Assembly (NCBI GenBank): GCA_902778645.1
Contig: CACYYO010000005.1
Span: 1 to 53,083, forward strand
Length of the DNA stretch: 53,083 nucleotides
Direction of reading: 5' to 3'
From: an uncultured Rhodospirillales bacterium
Lineage (GTDB): Bacteria; Pseudomonadota; Alphaproteobacteria; RF32; CAG-239
Shown: piece after piece, positions 1 to 8,973 of the stretch
How the letters are laid out: the number at the start of each line of letters is the position of its first letter
How positions within the stretch are numbered: the stretch's first letter is position 1
Notes under the pieces: model-generated
The model's input: the letters and a program-made list of their open reading frames with translations, nothing else
The model's database searches: none
Told to the model about the DNA's origin: nothing
Made by a program: the position numbers and the translations under genes

Positions 1-64
1 TTATTTTCCGTCCTTTTTTAAACTCACCGGATTTGCAACCTCGTTGGCACTTCGGGCAAATCCT

Positions 65-88
65 GCCTCTCTAAAAATTCAGAGAGGC
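65..88. repeat. 8-bp stem inverted repeat in leader region
   Basis: The sequence gcctctct (65-72) pairs perfectly with agagaggc (81-88) across an 8-nt loop. Neither strand has a run of T directly after the stem, so it is not a convincing intrinsic terminator. The rest of 1-120 shows no gene: on the minus strand a 23-codon open stretch ends at position 1 but is closed by a stop just upstream, so it is not supported as a coding remnant. Confidence 0.4.
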
Positions 89-124
89 TATAACAAAAAA
101 CTCGCCTTATAAATAAAAAATATC

Positions 125-155
125 TTGACTTAGAGTGCACTTCAACCTTTACAAT
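125..155 (+). promoter_or_regulatory. MerR-type promoter (19-bp spacer) with palindromic operator
   Basis: A -35 box TTGACT (125-130) and a -10 box TACAAT (150-155) are separated by 19 bp, the long spacing typical of promoters activated by MerR-family regulators. The spacer carries TTAGAGTGCACTTCAA (130-145), an imperfect 16-bp palindrome. A near-identical box sits at 3731-3746 before the aldo/keto reductase. It would drive the metallophosphoesterase-ferredoxin-tatA-tatC operon. No MerR gene lies in the window, so the regulator is inferred. Confidence 0.75.
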
Positions 156-191
156 GCATCGAGTTTTAATTTTTGACGGGATGATTTTATT

Positions 192-1325
192 ATGCGTATG
201 TGGCTCATCATTATGTATACGACTTTAGCGGTTACTTTAACAGGGTTATTTTATTTGGCTAGTCGTGTCGGTAATTTTGGTGGTATCAAAAAATTAGCGC
301 AAGGGAGTCGCCGTCGAAAGTTTTTAATATCGTTTTTGATTATTACTGCGGCGTTTGTCGGAATCGGTGCTTGTTTAAATTTTATGAATGCCATTGTCTG
401 TGTGATTTATTTTGCTATGGTGTGGGTGGTTTGCGATGTGGTATTTTGGTGCATCGAACGATGGAGAAAGAAAGCCTTTAGGTTTTATTATGCCGGTTGG
501 ACGGCTATTTTGGGTACGTTGTTGGCGTTATCTGTCGGTTGGTATCAGGATTATCATGTTTGGCAGACAGATTATACTATCGTTTCCGAGAAAAATATTA
601 AGCCGTTGAAAATTGCCATGTTTGCGGATTCCCATTTGGGGACAACTTTTGGAGCGAAGGGTTTTGCAAAGCACATGGCAACCATACAATATCAAAATCC
701 GGATGCTGTTGTCGTCGTCGGTGATTTTGTTGATGACGGAACGACAAAAGAAGATATGATTGCAGCTTGTCGTACTTTGGGAGAGCTGAAAACACCTTAC
801 GGGGTTTATTTTGTATTCGGTAATCACGATAAAGGGTATTATGGTTCTTCATATCGTGGTTTCAGCGGACAAGAGTTAATCGATGAGTTAGAGAAAAACG
901 GGGTTGTTGTTTTGCGTGATGAGGCTTTTTTAGTTGCAGATGATTTTTATTTTATCGGCAGACGTGATTTTTCAGAAATCAAAGAACGTCGTGGTTATCG
1001 CCAGACAATGGTCGAATTGCTTCAAACCCTTGATCAAAGCAAATATATGGTCGTCCTTGATCATCAGCCGACAGATTATGATAATCAGGCAAAAGCCGGT
1101 GTGGATTTGGTTTTGTCCGGACATACACACGGCGGACAGCTGTTTCCCTTTAACCAAGTCGGTAAGTGGATTGGTGCCAATGATTTGATTTATGGGCATG
1201 AAAAAAGAAACAAAACGGATTTTATTGTGACTTCCGGGTTGTCGGACTGGGCCATTAAATTTAAGACCGGTACGAAATCGGAGTTTGTAATGTTATATAT
1301 TCGTCCGCAAGATGTTAAAAATTAA
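192..1325 (+). CDS. Membrane-anchored metallophosphoesterase (YkuE/YaeI-like)
   Basis: 377 residues. The first 120 residues hold about four hydrophobic segments, then a calcineurin-like phosphoesterase domain. The metal-binding signature is complete: DSHLG (D in block I), GDFVDD (block II), GNHD (block III), an isolated H in LDHQP, and GHTHGGQ (block V). Family members cleave phosphomonoesters or diesters with two metal ions; members with this membrane layout act at the cell envelope, but the substrate here is unknown. First gene after the MerR-type promoter, 15 bp before the ferredoxin gene, so it is co-transcribed with the Tat genes. What a phosphoesterase does in this operon is not evident from sequence. 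Confidence 0.85.
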   Translation: MRMWLIIMYTTLAVTLTGLFYLASRVGNFGGIKKLAQGSRRRKFLISFLIITAAFVGIGACLNFMNAIVCVIYFAMVWVVCDVVFWCIERWRKKAFRFYYAGWTAILGTLLALSVGWYQDYHVWQTDYTIVSEKNIKPLKIAMFADSHLGTTFGAKGFAKHMATIQYQNPDAVVVVGDFVDDGTTKEDMIAACRTLGELKTPYGVYFVFGNHDKGYYGSSYRGFSGQELIDELEKNGVVVLRDEAFLVADDFYFIGRRDFSEIKERRGYRQTMVELLQTLDQSKYMVVLDHQPTDYDNQAKAGVDLVLSGHTHGGQLFPFNQVGKWIGANDLIYGHEKRNKTDFIVTSGLSDWAIKFKTGTKSEFVMLYIRPQDVKN

Positions 1326-1340
1326 AAAGTCGGAGGCGTT

Positions 1341-2636
1341 ATGAAGAATAAATTTTTGTTGTATGGCAGATATTTTGTTGCCGGAGTGGTTCTCATTCTC
1401 TGTGTGATGGCGTTATGCGGGTATGCTTATCCTCTGAAAATATTTGATATACAATTTGTTCCGGCGCTTCAAAACGGGCTTATTTCCGGTTTCGGTGTTG
1501 CATTTATTCTTTTCGGGGCGGTGATTGGTTTGACACTGTTGTTTGGAAGAATCTATTGCTCAACTTTGTGTCCGCTTGGTTTATATCAGGAAATTTTAAC
1601 TCTTGTTTTTCGGCCTTTTTACAAAAAGCGCCACAGACAAATGCTGAAACATTATCGGGCGGCTTATTGGGGGGCGGCGATCTTGTTCGGTACCTTGTGC
1701 GGTGGCACGGTCGTCTTGTTACGTATGTTTGATCCGTATTCCGTTGCCGGAAATGTTTTTAGCGGGGCTTGGTTTGGGATTGGTTTTGCTGTGGCTTTGG
1801 GTGTCTTGGTGTTTTTCAAAAAACGCTTTTTCTGTGTCAACATTTGCCCGGTCGGTGTGATTTTGGGTGTGCTGTCTCGTTTTTCTCCTTATCAAATAAG
1901 AATTGATACGGATAAATGTAAAGCATGTGGTTTGTGTGCCAGAGAATGTCCTTGCGGTTCGATAGATTTTAAGAATCATACGGTTAATAATGAGACATGT
2001 GTTAAGTGTTTTAAGTGTTTGCCGCATTGTGCTCATCAAGCTTTATTTTACGGCTTGCCTAAGAAAAAGCCTGTTGCGTTTAGTCTGAAACGGCGTCAGT
2101 TGATTTTGGCAGGGGCGGTTGTTGCTGTGTTTGGGGCGGCATTTAAGAGCGGTGCGGCTTTGAGTCAATTGGCGGTGCGAAAAATCAAAAAGGTTATTTT
2201 GCCGGCCGGTTCGGAAAATGCGGAGAAATTTGCCAATCGTTGTCTTAATTGCAATTTGTGTGTGCAAAATTGTCCGATGAAAATTATTAAACCGGCAACA
2301 GCTGACGCTCCTTTTGTACACCTTGATTACGGGGATAAGTATTGTGATTTTGAGTGTCATAAATGCTCCGAAATTTGTCCCAGTGGCGCAATTAAACGCT
2401 TGACATTGGCGCAAAAACAACGCACAAAGATTGCAACGGCAGTTGTTCGTGAAGATGTGTGTATCTCGTGCGGTTTGTGTGTGAGAGAGTGCCCGAAACA
2501 AATTATTATTAAAGAAGATGGGGAAGTCCCGATTATTCGTTTTGATGCGTGCATCGGTTGCGGAAAGTGTGCCTCTGTTTGTCCTGTGAAAGCCATTTCG
2601 ATTGCAACCGTCGATCAGCAGGTTATTCTTGATTAA
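1341..2636 (+). CDS. Polytopic membrane ferredoxin, NapH/NosR-like, with internal twin-arginine segment
   Basis: 431 residues. The N-terminal half has about five membrane helices and two CxxxCP motifs (C73/C77 and CVNICP), as in the NapH/NosR/CcoG group of membrane electron-transfer proteins. A dicluster ferredoxin segment follows ([19 protein letters not shown]). Residues 250-275 read KRRQ followed by a hydrophobic helix, much like a Tat signal anchor, and precede a second Fe-S block ([49 protein letters not shown]). The second block would therefore be periplasmic and Tat-exported; this is inference, supported by tatA and tatC directly downstream. A role passing electrons from the membrane to the exported aldo/keto reductase is plausible. 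The start has a GGAGG-like ribosome site (cggaggcg) just upstream. Confidence 0.85.
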   Translation: MKNKFLLYGRYFVAGVVLILCVMALCGYAYPLKIFDIQFVPALQNGLISGFGVAFILFGAVIGLTLLFGRIYCSTLCPLGLYQEILTLVFRPFYKKRHRQMLKHYRAAYWGAAILFGTLCGGTVVLLRMFDPYSVAGNVFSGAWFGIGFAVALGVLVFFKKRFFCVNICPVGVILGVLSRFSPYQIRIDTDKCKACGLCARECPCGSIDFKNHTVNNETCVKCFKCLPHCAHQALFYGLPKKKPVAFSLKRRQLILAGAVVAVFGAAFKSGAALSQLAVRKIKKVILPAGSENAEKFANRCLNCNLCVQNCPMKIIKPATADAPFVHLDYGDKYCDFECHKCSEICPSGAIKRLTLAQKQRTKIATAVVREDVCISCGLCVRECPKQIIIKEDGEVPIIRFDACIGCGKCASVCPVKAISIATVDQQVILD

Positions 2637-2646
2637 GGAGAAAATA

Positions 2647-3024
2647 ATGTCGCTAGGTGTTACAGAAATAGTTTTGATTTTGGTTGTGGTTTTAGTTTTA
2701 TTCGGCGGAAGGAAAATTCCTGAGTTGGCGCGCGGTTTGGGTCGGGCACAGGCCGAATACAAAAAGGCTAAAGAAGCACTCGAAAATGAAGTTAATGACT
2801 TTAAGGTTGAAGTGAAAAAGGCAGCCGGCGAAAATAAGCCTTCAAAAGCTCCTGTTAAAAAAGCAGCAAAAAAGGTGACTCGTAAAGCAGCGCCCAAGAA
2901 GGCGGCAGTTCAGGCGACAACTAAAACAGCTGTTGCCAAGAAACCGGTAGCTAAAAAGACTGTTGCAAAAAAAGCGACAACAAAGAAAACGCCTAAAAAA
3001 ACGCCGGCTAAATCTAAGAAATAA
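2647..3024 (+). CDS. tatA: Sec-independent translocase subunit TatA with Lys/Ala-rich tail
   Basis: 125 residues. The start at 2647 was chosen because AAGGAG lies 7 bp upstream and it gives the canonical TatA N-terminus; an upstream in-frame ATG at 2602 lies inside the preceding gene. Residues 5-20 form the membrane helix, followed by [14 protein letters not shown], the conserved hinge and amphipathic helix. From about residue 60 the tail is almost only K, A, P and T, a histone-H1-like composition much longer and more basic than usual TatA tails. TatA polymers form the pore for folded Tat substrates. No tatB is present, so this may be a TatAC system in which TatA does both jobs. Stop overlaps the tatC start. 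Confidence 0.93.
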   Translation: MSLGVTEIVLILVVVLVLFGGRKIPELARGLGRAQAEYKKAKEALENEVNDFKVEVKKAAGENKPSKAPVKKAAKKVTRKAAPKKAAVQATTKTAVAKKPVAKKTVAKKATTKKTPKKTPAKSKK

Positions 3025-3734
3025 TGACGAGTCAAGATAACGAGACTTTAGTTGAGCACTTGGAAGCATTGCGAAAAATGCTTATCAAGTGCTTGTTGTC
3101 TTTGGCAATTGGTTTATTGCCGGTTTTTTTTGTGACACCATATGTGATGGATGCGCTTATTCGTGTTATGATGGGGGATAATGCCGTTACCCTTAATTTT
3201 TTCTCACCGATGGAAGTGTTTATCCTGCAGATTAAAATGGCGGTGGTTCTGGATATTTTGCTGTGCTTCCCTTATCTTGCAAAACAGGTATGGCTTTTTG
3301 TGTTGCCGGCGTTGTATGAGCATGAACGCCGATTTATTAAGTCAATCGTAGTGACATCCAGTTGTCTTTTTATTATCGGGGTGTTGTTTTGTCTGTTTTT
3401 TATTTTACCTATGGTTATTCGGTTTGGAATGAGTTTTGTAACGGATAATATTCAACCGGTCTTTGGTATAGCCAATATTGTCTCGCTTGCCTTGTGGCTT
3501 TCTGTCGTGTTTGGGGTAATGTTCCAATTTCCGCTGATTACCTATGCTTTAATACACGCAGATCTGGTGACTTATGAAGCGGTTAGAAGAAAGCGAACGT
3601 ATGTGTTTGTAGGGATTTTGATTTTGTCGGGACTGTTGACTCCTCCTGACATCGTCAGTCAGTTAATGTTGACGTTACCGACTTACGGGCTTTTCGAATT
3701 GGGTTTGTTTTTTGCAAAAAAAAGATTGACTTAG
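3024..3734 (+). CDS. tatC: Sec-independent translocase subunit TatC
   Basis: 236 residues with six membrane helices. Hallmarks seen: HLEALRK near the N-terminus, FFSPMEVF before helix 2, PALYEHERR (the receptor loop whose Glu contacts the twin-arginine signal), GVMFQFP, and LTPPDIVSQ. TatC recognises RR signal peptides at the inner membrane and recruits TatA. Its ATG overlaps the tatA stop (TAATG), so translation is coupled. The last three codons overlap the -35 box of the next promoter. The only twin-arginine proteins seen nearby are the aldo/keto reductase and the internal segment of the ferredoxin. Confidence 0.95.
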   Translation: MTSQDNETLVEHLEALRKMLIKCLLSLAIGLLPVFFVTPYVMDALIRVMMGDNAVTLNFFSPMEVFILQIKMAVVLDILLCFPYLAKQVWLFVLPALYEHERRFIKSIVVTSSCLFIIGVLFCLFFILPMVIRFGMSFVTDNIQPVFGIANIVSLALWLSVVFGVMFQFPLITYALIHADLVTYEAVRRKRTYVFVGILILSGLLTPPDIVSQLMLTLPTYGLFELGLFFAKKRLT

Positions 3735-3756
3735 AGTATACTCTAAAGTTTAAAGT
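3726..3756 (+). promoter_or_regulatory. MerR-type promoter with perfect 16-bp palindrome
   Basis: TTGACT (3726-3731), 19-bp spacer, TAAAGT (3751-3756). The spacer begins with TTAGAGTATACTCTAA (3731-3746), a perfect palindrome centred between the boxes, matching the box at 130-145. The -35 element overlaps the end of tatC. It gives the aldo/keto reductase gene its own promoter under the same predicted regulator. Confidence 0.78.
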
Positions 3757-3791
3757 GGCGTTATCGTGCTTATATTAAAGGAGGTTTTATA

Positions 3792-5030
3792 ATGAACAGA
3801 CGTGAGTTTTTGATGACAACTTTAGCTACATTTGCTCTTGCGGCGTTACCGAAATTGACTATTGCAGACACTATTGCCGTGTCGGATAAGGTTAAGGCAT
3901 CTATTGATAACAACAATAAGCTCGGTTTCGGGTTTATGCGCTTGCCTCTTAAAAATCAAGCAGATCAGACCTCAATCGATTATGATACTCTTAATAAAAT
4001 GGTCGATAAGTTTATTGAGCGCGGTTTTACCTATTTTGATACAGCATGGATGTATATGAACTATGAAAGCGAAGTTGCTATTCGCAAGGCTGTTGTGGAG
4101 CGGTATCCGAGGGAAAAGTTTACGGTTGCCAGCAAATTACCTATCGGGTTTATGAAAAGCCAAGATGAATTAGAAAAAACATTTAATAAGCAACTGGAAA
4201 AAACGGGGTTGGATTATTTTGACTACTATCTGGTGCATAATATCAATGTTAATACTATCGGTAATGTCGAGAAATATGATGCCTTTAAGTTTATTAGTGA
4301 TAAGAAAAAAGAGGGCAAAATTAAGCATATCGGTTTTTCGTTCCATGATTCTCCCGAAATGTTGGAAGGTATTTTGAGCAAGCATCCTGAGGTTGAGTTT
4401 GTGCAGTTGCAAATTAATTATATTGATTGGGATAATGCCTCTATTCAATCACGCAAATGCTATGAAATTGCGCAAAAATATAATTTACCGGTGATTGTGA
4501 TGGAACCGGTCAAAGGTGGAAGCTTGGCGCAAGTTCCCGAAAATGTTGAAAAGATATTTAAGTCTGCGGAGCCGGATATGTCGGTCGCTTCATGGGCTAT
4601 ACGTTATGCCGCAAGTTTGCCCGGAGTACGAACAGTTTTAAGCGGGATGACAACTATGGAGCAGTTGGAAGATAATACAAGCTATATGCAGAATTTTAAA
4701 CCTTTGAATGATGCTGAGAATAAAACGATAGAAGAGGCTATCAAAGCGTTGCATGCCTCTATTGCTATTCCGTGCACGGCATGTCGTTATTGTGTGGAAT
4801 TTTGCCCGATGAAGATTGCTATTCCTAATGTTTTTGCCCTTTATAATGCAGAAAAGCAGGAAAGTCACGATAAACCGTTCACTGTTCAGAGAGTTTATTA
4901 CAATAATTTGATTCAAACATCAGGGAAGGCATCGCAGTGTATTCATTGTCGTAACTGTGAGAAACATTGTCCGCAACATATCAAGATCAGTGAATGGATG
5001 GGGGAAATTGCCAAGACTTTTGAAGGGTAG
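3792..5030 (+). CDS. Tat-exported aldo/keto reductase with C-terminal double 4Fe-4S domain
   Basis: 412 residues. The N-terminus MNRREFLM followed by a hydrophobic stretch and ADT is a twin-arginine signal (residues 1-26). Residues 40-310 are an aldo/keto reductase barrel with the usual tetrad: Asp and Tyr in FDTAWMY, Lys in ASKLP, His in LVHN. Two ferredoxin-type clusters close the protein: [12 protein letters not shown] and [15 protein letters not shown]-ferredoxin fusions are common in anaerobes, usually in the cytoplasm; export before or with cofactor loading is the notable point here. Strong ribosome site AAGGAGG precedes the ATG. It sits behind tatAC and a membrane ferredoxin, which suggests a periplasmic redox enzyme fed from the membrane. 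Substrate unknown. Confidence 0.9.
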   Translation: MNRREFLMTTLATFALAALPKLTIADTIAVSDKVKASIDNNNKLGFGFMRLPLKNQADQTSIDYDTLNKMVDKFIERGFTYFDTAWMYMNYESEVAIRKAVVERYPREKFTVASKLPIGFMKSQDELEKTFNKQLEKTGLDYFDYYLVHNINVNTIGNVEKYDAFKFISDKKKEGKIKHIGFSFHDSPEMLEGILSKHPEVEFVQLQINYIDWDNASIQSRKCYEIAQKYNLPVIVMEPVKGGSLAQVPENVEKIFKSAEPDMSVASWAIRYAASLPGVRTVLSGMTTMEQLEDNTSYMQNFKPLNDAENKTIEEAIKALHASIAIPCTACRYCVEFCPMKIAIPNVFALYNAEKQESHDKPFTVQRVYYNNLIQTSGKASQCIHCRNCEKHCPQHIKISEWMGEIAKTFEG

Positions 5031-5194
5031 GAAAAGTTTACTATAAGTATTTATAAATTATTGTGTCACCATATAAAGTTACGGCAGTGTCTTTTGTGTT
5101 AGCTAATGTCGCATATATAGCCAAAGAAAAAATATTCAGCCGCAGATTTTTATGGAACGACTCAAACCGATGTGCTCTATTTTATAAAATTTCC

Positions 5195-5223
5195 TTGCAA
5201 GATTCGCAAAAATCATCTACACT
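5195..5223 (+). promoter_or_regulatory. Predicted sigma70 promoter
   Basis: TTGCAA (5195-5200), 17-bp spacer, TACACT (5218-5223), 27 bp before the ATG of the small membrane protein gene at 5251. The preceding 5031-5194 shows nothing else recognisable. Confidence 0.55.
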
Positions 5224-5250
5224 GCCCATAAATGATTAAGGAGAATAACA

Positions 5251-5691
5251 ATGTCCGATACCCCTTCCTCTGCAAAATCAAGTTTACTTGGAAAATTCTT
5301 AAAATCTTTCATTAAATCCCCTATCAACACCCTTTTTATACTTGCGGCAGTTTGTTTTGCTGTCATTGCGTTTGGGATTTCTCCGACTCTGGAAAATAAA
5401 ACCATTTTTTTTGTCATTATCGGTTTATGGGTATTTTGGTTTTTAGCCAAACAAGTCCTCATTATCTTGGTTGTTTTAGGATTACTTGGTGGCGGAGCCT
5501 ACCTGTATTATGAGTATTCACATCAAGAACAACGGCAATGCGAACAATCCGGTGGTTTTTGGAATAAAGAAACCAAAACTTGTGAGGAAACCGTTCCTCT
5601 TTGGGAAAAAGCCAAACGGCAAGTTAAACGTTTTATTAAAAAATTAGTACTAGAGTCTGAAAACGAAACAACAAAGGAGAAACAACAATGA
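5251..5691 (+). CDS. Small membrane protein with CxxxGGxW...C motif
   Basis: 146 residues, function not recognised. Three hydrophobic segments occupy roughly residues 25-95. They are followed by CEQSGGFWNKETKTCEE, a short two-cysteine motif of the C-x3-GG-x-W-x6-C kind, seen in several short envelope proteins. The C-terminal 40 residues are rich in K and E. AAGGAG lies 7 bp before the start and a promoter lies upstream. Its stop overlaps the ATG of the next gene, so the two are made together. Confidence 0.7.
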   Translation: MSDTPSSAKSSLLGKFLKSFIKSPINTLFILAAVCFAVIAFGISPTLENKTIFFVIIGLWVFWFLAKQVLIILVVLGLLGGGAYLYYEYSHQEQRQCEQSGGFWNKETKTCEETVPLWEKAKRQVKRFIKKLVLESENETTKEKQQ

Positions 5692-5873
5692 GATTATTAA
5701 CAATGTTAATCATATTAGGCGGATTAGCTTATGGTGGTTACTATTTGTATCAGGAGGGATACTTTGATAGTTTCCTGAATAGTGTCGATGAAACGACAAC
5801 ACGTACGGTTAATTTTGCAACAGATAAAGCCCTCGATGATGCCGATAAAACCATTAACGAAAATAATTTCTAA
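5688..5873 (+). CDS. Small single-pass membrane protein
   Basis: 61 residues. A hydrophobic helix covers residues 3-22, then an acidic and polar tail. It overlaps the end of the preceding gene by 4 bp (ATGA) and has its own AAGGAG site inside that gene. The operon ends in the terminator at 5891-5919. No family recognised. Confidence 0.65.
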   Translation: MRLLTMLIILGGLAYGGYYLYQEGYFDSFLNSVDETTTRTVNFATDKALDDADKTINENNF

Positions 5874-5890
5874 CTTAAAACGATACCGAA

Positions 5891-5919
5891 AAAAACGCTC
5901 CGAATGGAGCGTTTTTTTT
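5891..5919. terminator. Bidirectional intrinsic terminator
   Basis: An 11-bp stem (aaaaacgctcc / ggagcgttttt) with a GAAT loop, followed by eight T on the plus strand and flanked by A on the other side. It ends the plus-strand small-protein operon and the minus-strand TPR gene, whose stop codon lies at 5918-5920. Confidence 0.9.
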
Positions 5920-6865
5920 ATGCCTTAGGTGCTTCAACCGTACCGGCTATCGGAGGTAACGCACCGACAGCTTGTTTGCGTTTTAACTTATTAACAAACT
6001 TAATCGAACGTTGCGCATCCCACTTTTTCTTACCTTCCTCACGCTGAAAGATTTGTTTATAAACCTCAATTGCCTGGTCAAATTCAGAAAGCTTTGTTAA
6101 ACAACTTGCCAAACCATCATACAATTTGTGATGATAGTTACCATTAATCAGAGATTGCGCTTTTTTGTAGCACTTCAGTGCATCATTAAACTTGAGCATT
6201 TTTTGATAAACAAAGCCGATACTGATCCAAGCCTGAATTTCATGACTATCAATATTCAAGATTTTCGTAAAGCATTTCAGCGCCGAATTATTATCCCCCA
6301 TCAGCTGATAGGTTACACCGACCCCATTCCATGCCTTAATATTATTTTTATCATTTGCTAAAACTTTTTTGAAGAACGAAATAGCTCGCTCATATTGTTT
6401 TAATTTTTGAAGAGTGACAGCAATGCTCAACAGCGATTGCGGATGTTTATTGTCAATAGCCATTGCCTGCTCTAAAACATCTAAGGCTTCTTTAAAAGAA
6501 AACATATGTTGCAACGCAATAGCTTTACCATTTAATGCCTCTAAAGAAGTTTTATCAATAGCAACAGCCTCATCAAAACAAGCAATAGCATCGCGGTACA
6601 AACCACGCATACTCAAGGTAACACCTTTGTTATTCAAAACTTCCACCGATTGGGGATTCAACTGCAATGCTTTGTCAAAGCATTCCACAGCCTCTGTATA
6701 ACGACTCATTTTTTGAAAAGCAAATCCCTTGCTGTTCAAAGCTTTCCATGAATCAGGCTGCTCCTGTAAAGCCGCATCAAACTGCGTAACGGCATCCTTA
6801 TAATTACCTTGATCTAAAAGCTCTTGCCCTCTTTTATAAGCATTATTTTCATTTGATTTAACCAT
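5918..6865 (-). CDS. Tetratricopeptide-repeat protein
   Basis: 315 residues made of about seven consecutive 34-residue TPR units (for example KALNSKGFAFQKMSRYTEAV, then the pattern A-x-ECFDKALQLNP), ending in a basic then Pro/Ala tail. No signal peptide or membrane segment is visible, so it is probably a cytoplasmic scaffold. Monocistronic, ending in the shared terminator. TPR proteins bind partner proteins; the partner cannot be read from context. Confidence 0.85.
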   Translation of the reverse strand: MVKSNENNAYKRGQELLDQGNYKDAVTQFDAALQEQPDSWKALNSKGFAFQKMSRYTEAVECFDKALQLNPQSVEVLNNKGVTLSMRGLYRDAIACFDEAVAIDKTSLEALNGKAIALQHMFSFKEALDVLEQAMAIDNKHPQSLLSIAVTLQKLKQYERAISFFKKVLANDKNNIKAWNGVGVTYQLMGDNNSALKCFTKILNIDSHEIQAWISIGFVYQKMLKFNDALKCYKKAQSLINGNYHHKLYDGLASCLTKLSEFDQAIEVYKQIFQREEGKKKWDAQRSIKFVNKLKRKQAVGALPPIAGTVEAPKA

Positions 6866-6963
6866 GGTATATCTCTTCTCAAATTATAGTTACAGAATAA
6901 TTTACTGCTATTATCTAACACTTCCTTAAATAAAAGTCAAATTTAATCTCAAAAAATACACAA

Positions 6964-7890
6964 TCAGTGGCAATTTCCGGTTATTTCTTCCAGATAATGA
7001 AGATGAAACTGACGACAAAAATCTCTAAGTTGTTGATGTTTTTGAGCAAAGTACGTCTCATACTCTTTTCGGAAAACCTTATTTGCAGAAGAGAAAACCA
7101 AGCGTTTTCCCCCATCTTGCACCATATATTCTCCCGGAATAGGTGCTTTTTGCTCCAAACAATCAAACACATTAACACAGGTCACATCGGCTTTTTTAGC
7201 AAGCATCGCTAATATTTTGCGTATGTCATCAGAAAAATCAGCAAAATCGCTAATCACAAACACAATAGCTCTCGATTTTATTGCCGTTTGCAAAAGATAA
7301 AGAGTGTTTTTCAAACTGCTTTCCGGCACTTTTTGTTCCAATAAACCACGGCTGGCTTCTTCCATCTTCTGAAAAATCAACATCATATTGGAAAGAGAAT
7401 GTTGCGCCTTAAATAACAAATCTTGAGGAAAGGCATGAATAACACAGCCGAACCGATCCTTATTTTTGAGACACTGCCAACCGATGCGGGCTGCTATTTT
7501 TGCTGCCGTTACTGATTTTAGTTCTTTTCGTGTACCAAAAGCCATGGTCTGCGAAAAATCTAAAAGGACATAAACTTCTCGGTCTTTTTCCTCATTATAA
7601 AGTTTTGTATAGGGTTGTTGCTTACGAGCGGTTACTCGCCAATCAATATCGCGCACATCATCGCCGAAAGTATAGGCTCTGATTTCTTCAAACTCCATGC
7701 CTCTTCCCTTAAAAGCAGATTTTACATCGCCCGCTTGTTGAGAAGTATAATGGTTAAGTCGTCCTAATTGCCACTCATGAGCATAACGGCGCTGAGCCAC
7801 TAAGTCATCAACCGAGGCAAATAATCCACTCCCTTTGGGTGTCGAACCCGCTTCGGGAAATATTTTTTGCGTAATATCTCTGAGTTTCAT
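6964..7890 (-). CDS. DUF58 / VWA-like protein partnered with MoxR
   Basis: 308 residues. Contains the DUF58 signature GRGMEFEEIRAYTFGDDVRDIDWRVTAR written here as its two halves GRGMEFEEIR and DDVRDIDWRVTAR, followed by a von Willebrand-type fold with LLDFSQTM in place of the usual DxSxS metal site. It starts 9 bp after the MoxR ATPase stop, so the pair is one operon. MoxR-DUF58 pairs are thought to act as chaperone-like modules for assembling complexes or metal centres; the further VWA and membrane genes of full clusters are absent here. Confidence 0.88.
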   Translation of the reverse strand: MKLRDITQKIFPEAGSTPKGSGLFASVDDLVAQRRYAHEWQLGRLNHYTSQQAGDVKSAFKGRGMEFEEIRAYTFGDDVRDIDWRVTARKQQPYTKLYNEEKDREVYVLLDFSQTMAFGTRKELKSVTAAKIAARIGWQCLKNKDRFGCVIHAFPQDLLFKAQHSLSNMMLIFQKMEEASRGLLEQKVPESSLKNTLYLLQTAIKSRAIVFVISDFADFSDDIRKILAMLAKKADVTCVNVFDCLEQKAPIPGEYMVQDGGKRLVFSSANKVFRKEYETYFAQKHQQLRDFCRQFHLHYLEEITGNCH

Positions 7891-7899
7891 TTTATTCCC

Positions 7900-8862
7900 C
7901 TACGGAAGAGGGACAACCTGTAATAATCTTTCGATAACCTCATCAGCCTGCATTCCCTCTGCCTGAGCCTCAAAGCTCAAAATAAGACGATGCCGCAGAA
8001 TATCATAGACAACCGCATGAATATCTTCCGGTGTCACAAAATCTCGGCCATTTAACCATGCATGTATCTTAGCACACTTGTCCAGAGCAATCGTTGCACG
8101 AGGGCTTGCACCATATAAAACCTTGCCCTCCAAATCAGTTGCATATTTTTCCGGGTGACGGGTGGCAATCACCAACTGCACCAAATACTCTTCTACAGCA
8201 TCACTCATGTGAATATTAAGCACTTCTTGCCGCGCTGATAATATATCATCTACTGATAAAGGCTTAAATACGGCTGTTGCTTCTTTTTTATCTTCACCAC
8301 GTACAAGATGTAAGATTTTATGCTCCGTATCTGCCCCGGGTTGTTCAATCTTAACATACATCAAAAACCTGTCTAATTGAGCCTCCGGCAAATTATAAGT
8401 ACCTTCATGCTCAACCGGATTTTGAGTCGCTAATACCATAAACAACTCCGGTAACGGGTACCTTTTGCCGCCGACACTGACCTGACGTTCTGCCATAGCC
8501 TCTAATAATGCTGATTGAACTTTCGCCGGGGCTCGATTAATTTCATCTGCCAAGACCAAATTTGCAAACACCGGACCTTGCCTAAAAGCAAACTCTCCTT
8601 TTTGCGCCACATAAATTTCGCTTCCCGTAATATCGGAAGGCAGCAAATCCGGTGTAAACTGAATACGGTTATATTTTGCCTCAATACACGTTGCTAACGT
8701 TTTGATAGCCTTGGTTTTGGCTAACCCCGGCGCTCCTTCTACCAATACATGGCCATCAGCCAACAGTGTAATCAGTAATTTATTGACTAAATCCTCTTGG
8801 CCGATAATTTGCGTTTCCAAATAATTTTTAAGGGCTTTAACTTTTTCTTGAGCTTCTGACAT
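7900..8862 (-). CDS. MoxR-family AAA+ ATPase
   Basis: 320 residues. Walker A GAPGLAKT near residue 40, Walker B LVLADEINRA, sensor 1 ATQNP, and the arginine finger region with LDRFLMYV; all are typical of MoxR ATPases. The C-terminal lid carries YGASPRA. Family members use ATP hydrolysis to remodel or activate partner proteins, usually with a VWA/DUF58 protein, here the next gene. GGAGAG-type ribosome site lies just upstream of the ATG. Confidence 0.92.
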   Translation of the reverse strand: MSEAQEKVKALKNYLETQIIGQEDLVNKLLITLLADGHVLVEGAPGLAKTKAIKTLATCIEAKYNRIQFTPDLLPSDITGSEIYVAQKGEFAFRQGPVFANLVLADEINRAPAKVQSALLEAMAERQVSVGGKRYPLPELFMVLATQNPVEHEGTYNLPEAQLDRFLMYVKIEQPGADTEHKILHLVRGEDKKEATAVFKPLSVDDILSARQEVLNIHMSDAVEEYLVQLVIATRHPEKYATDLEGKVLYGASPRATIALDKCAKIHAWLNGRDFVTPEDIHAVVYDILRHRLILSFEAQAEGMQADEVIERLLQVVPLP

Positions 8863-8902
8863 AACTTATACTCTCCTCCAGGCATAAATATAAAAAATAT
8901 CT

Positions 8903-8930
8903 TTGCAAACTGCTTAATATCATATATATT
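8903..8930 (+). promoter_or_regulatory. Predicted sigma70 promoter of the helicase gene
   Basis: TTGCAA (8903-8908), 16-bp spacer, TATATT (8925-8930), 43 bp before the helicase start. It lies in the 111-bp gap between the divergent moxR and helicase genes. Confidence 0.5.
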
Positions 8931-8973
8931 GCACAAAGATTAAAAAAACAACAAATATATCAGAATAACAAAC

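Noticed and set aside
1..70. C-terminal end of a minus-strand gene
   Set aside because: Only 23 codons are open before an in-frame stop, and no motif is visible.
2043..2897. 284-codon open frame on the minus strand opposite the ferredoxin and tatA genes
   Set aside because: It lies fully antisense to genes with clear motifs, has no recognisable domain, and its composition follows the opposite strand.
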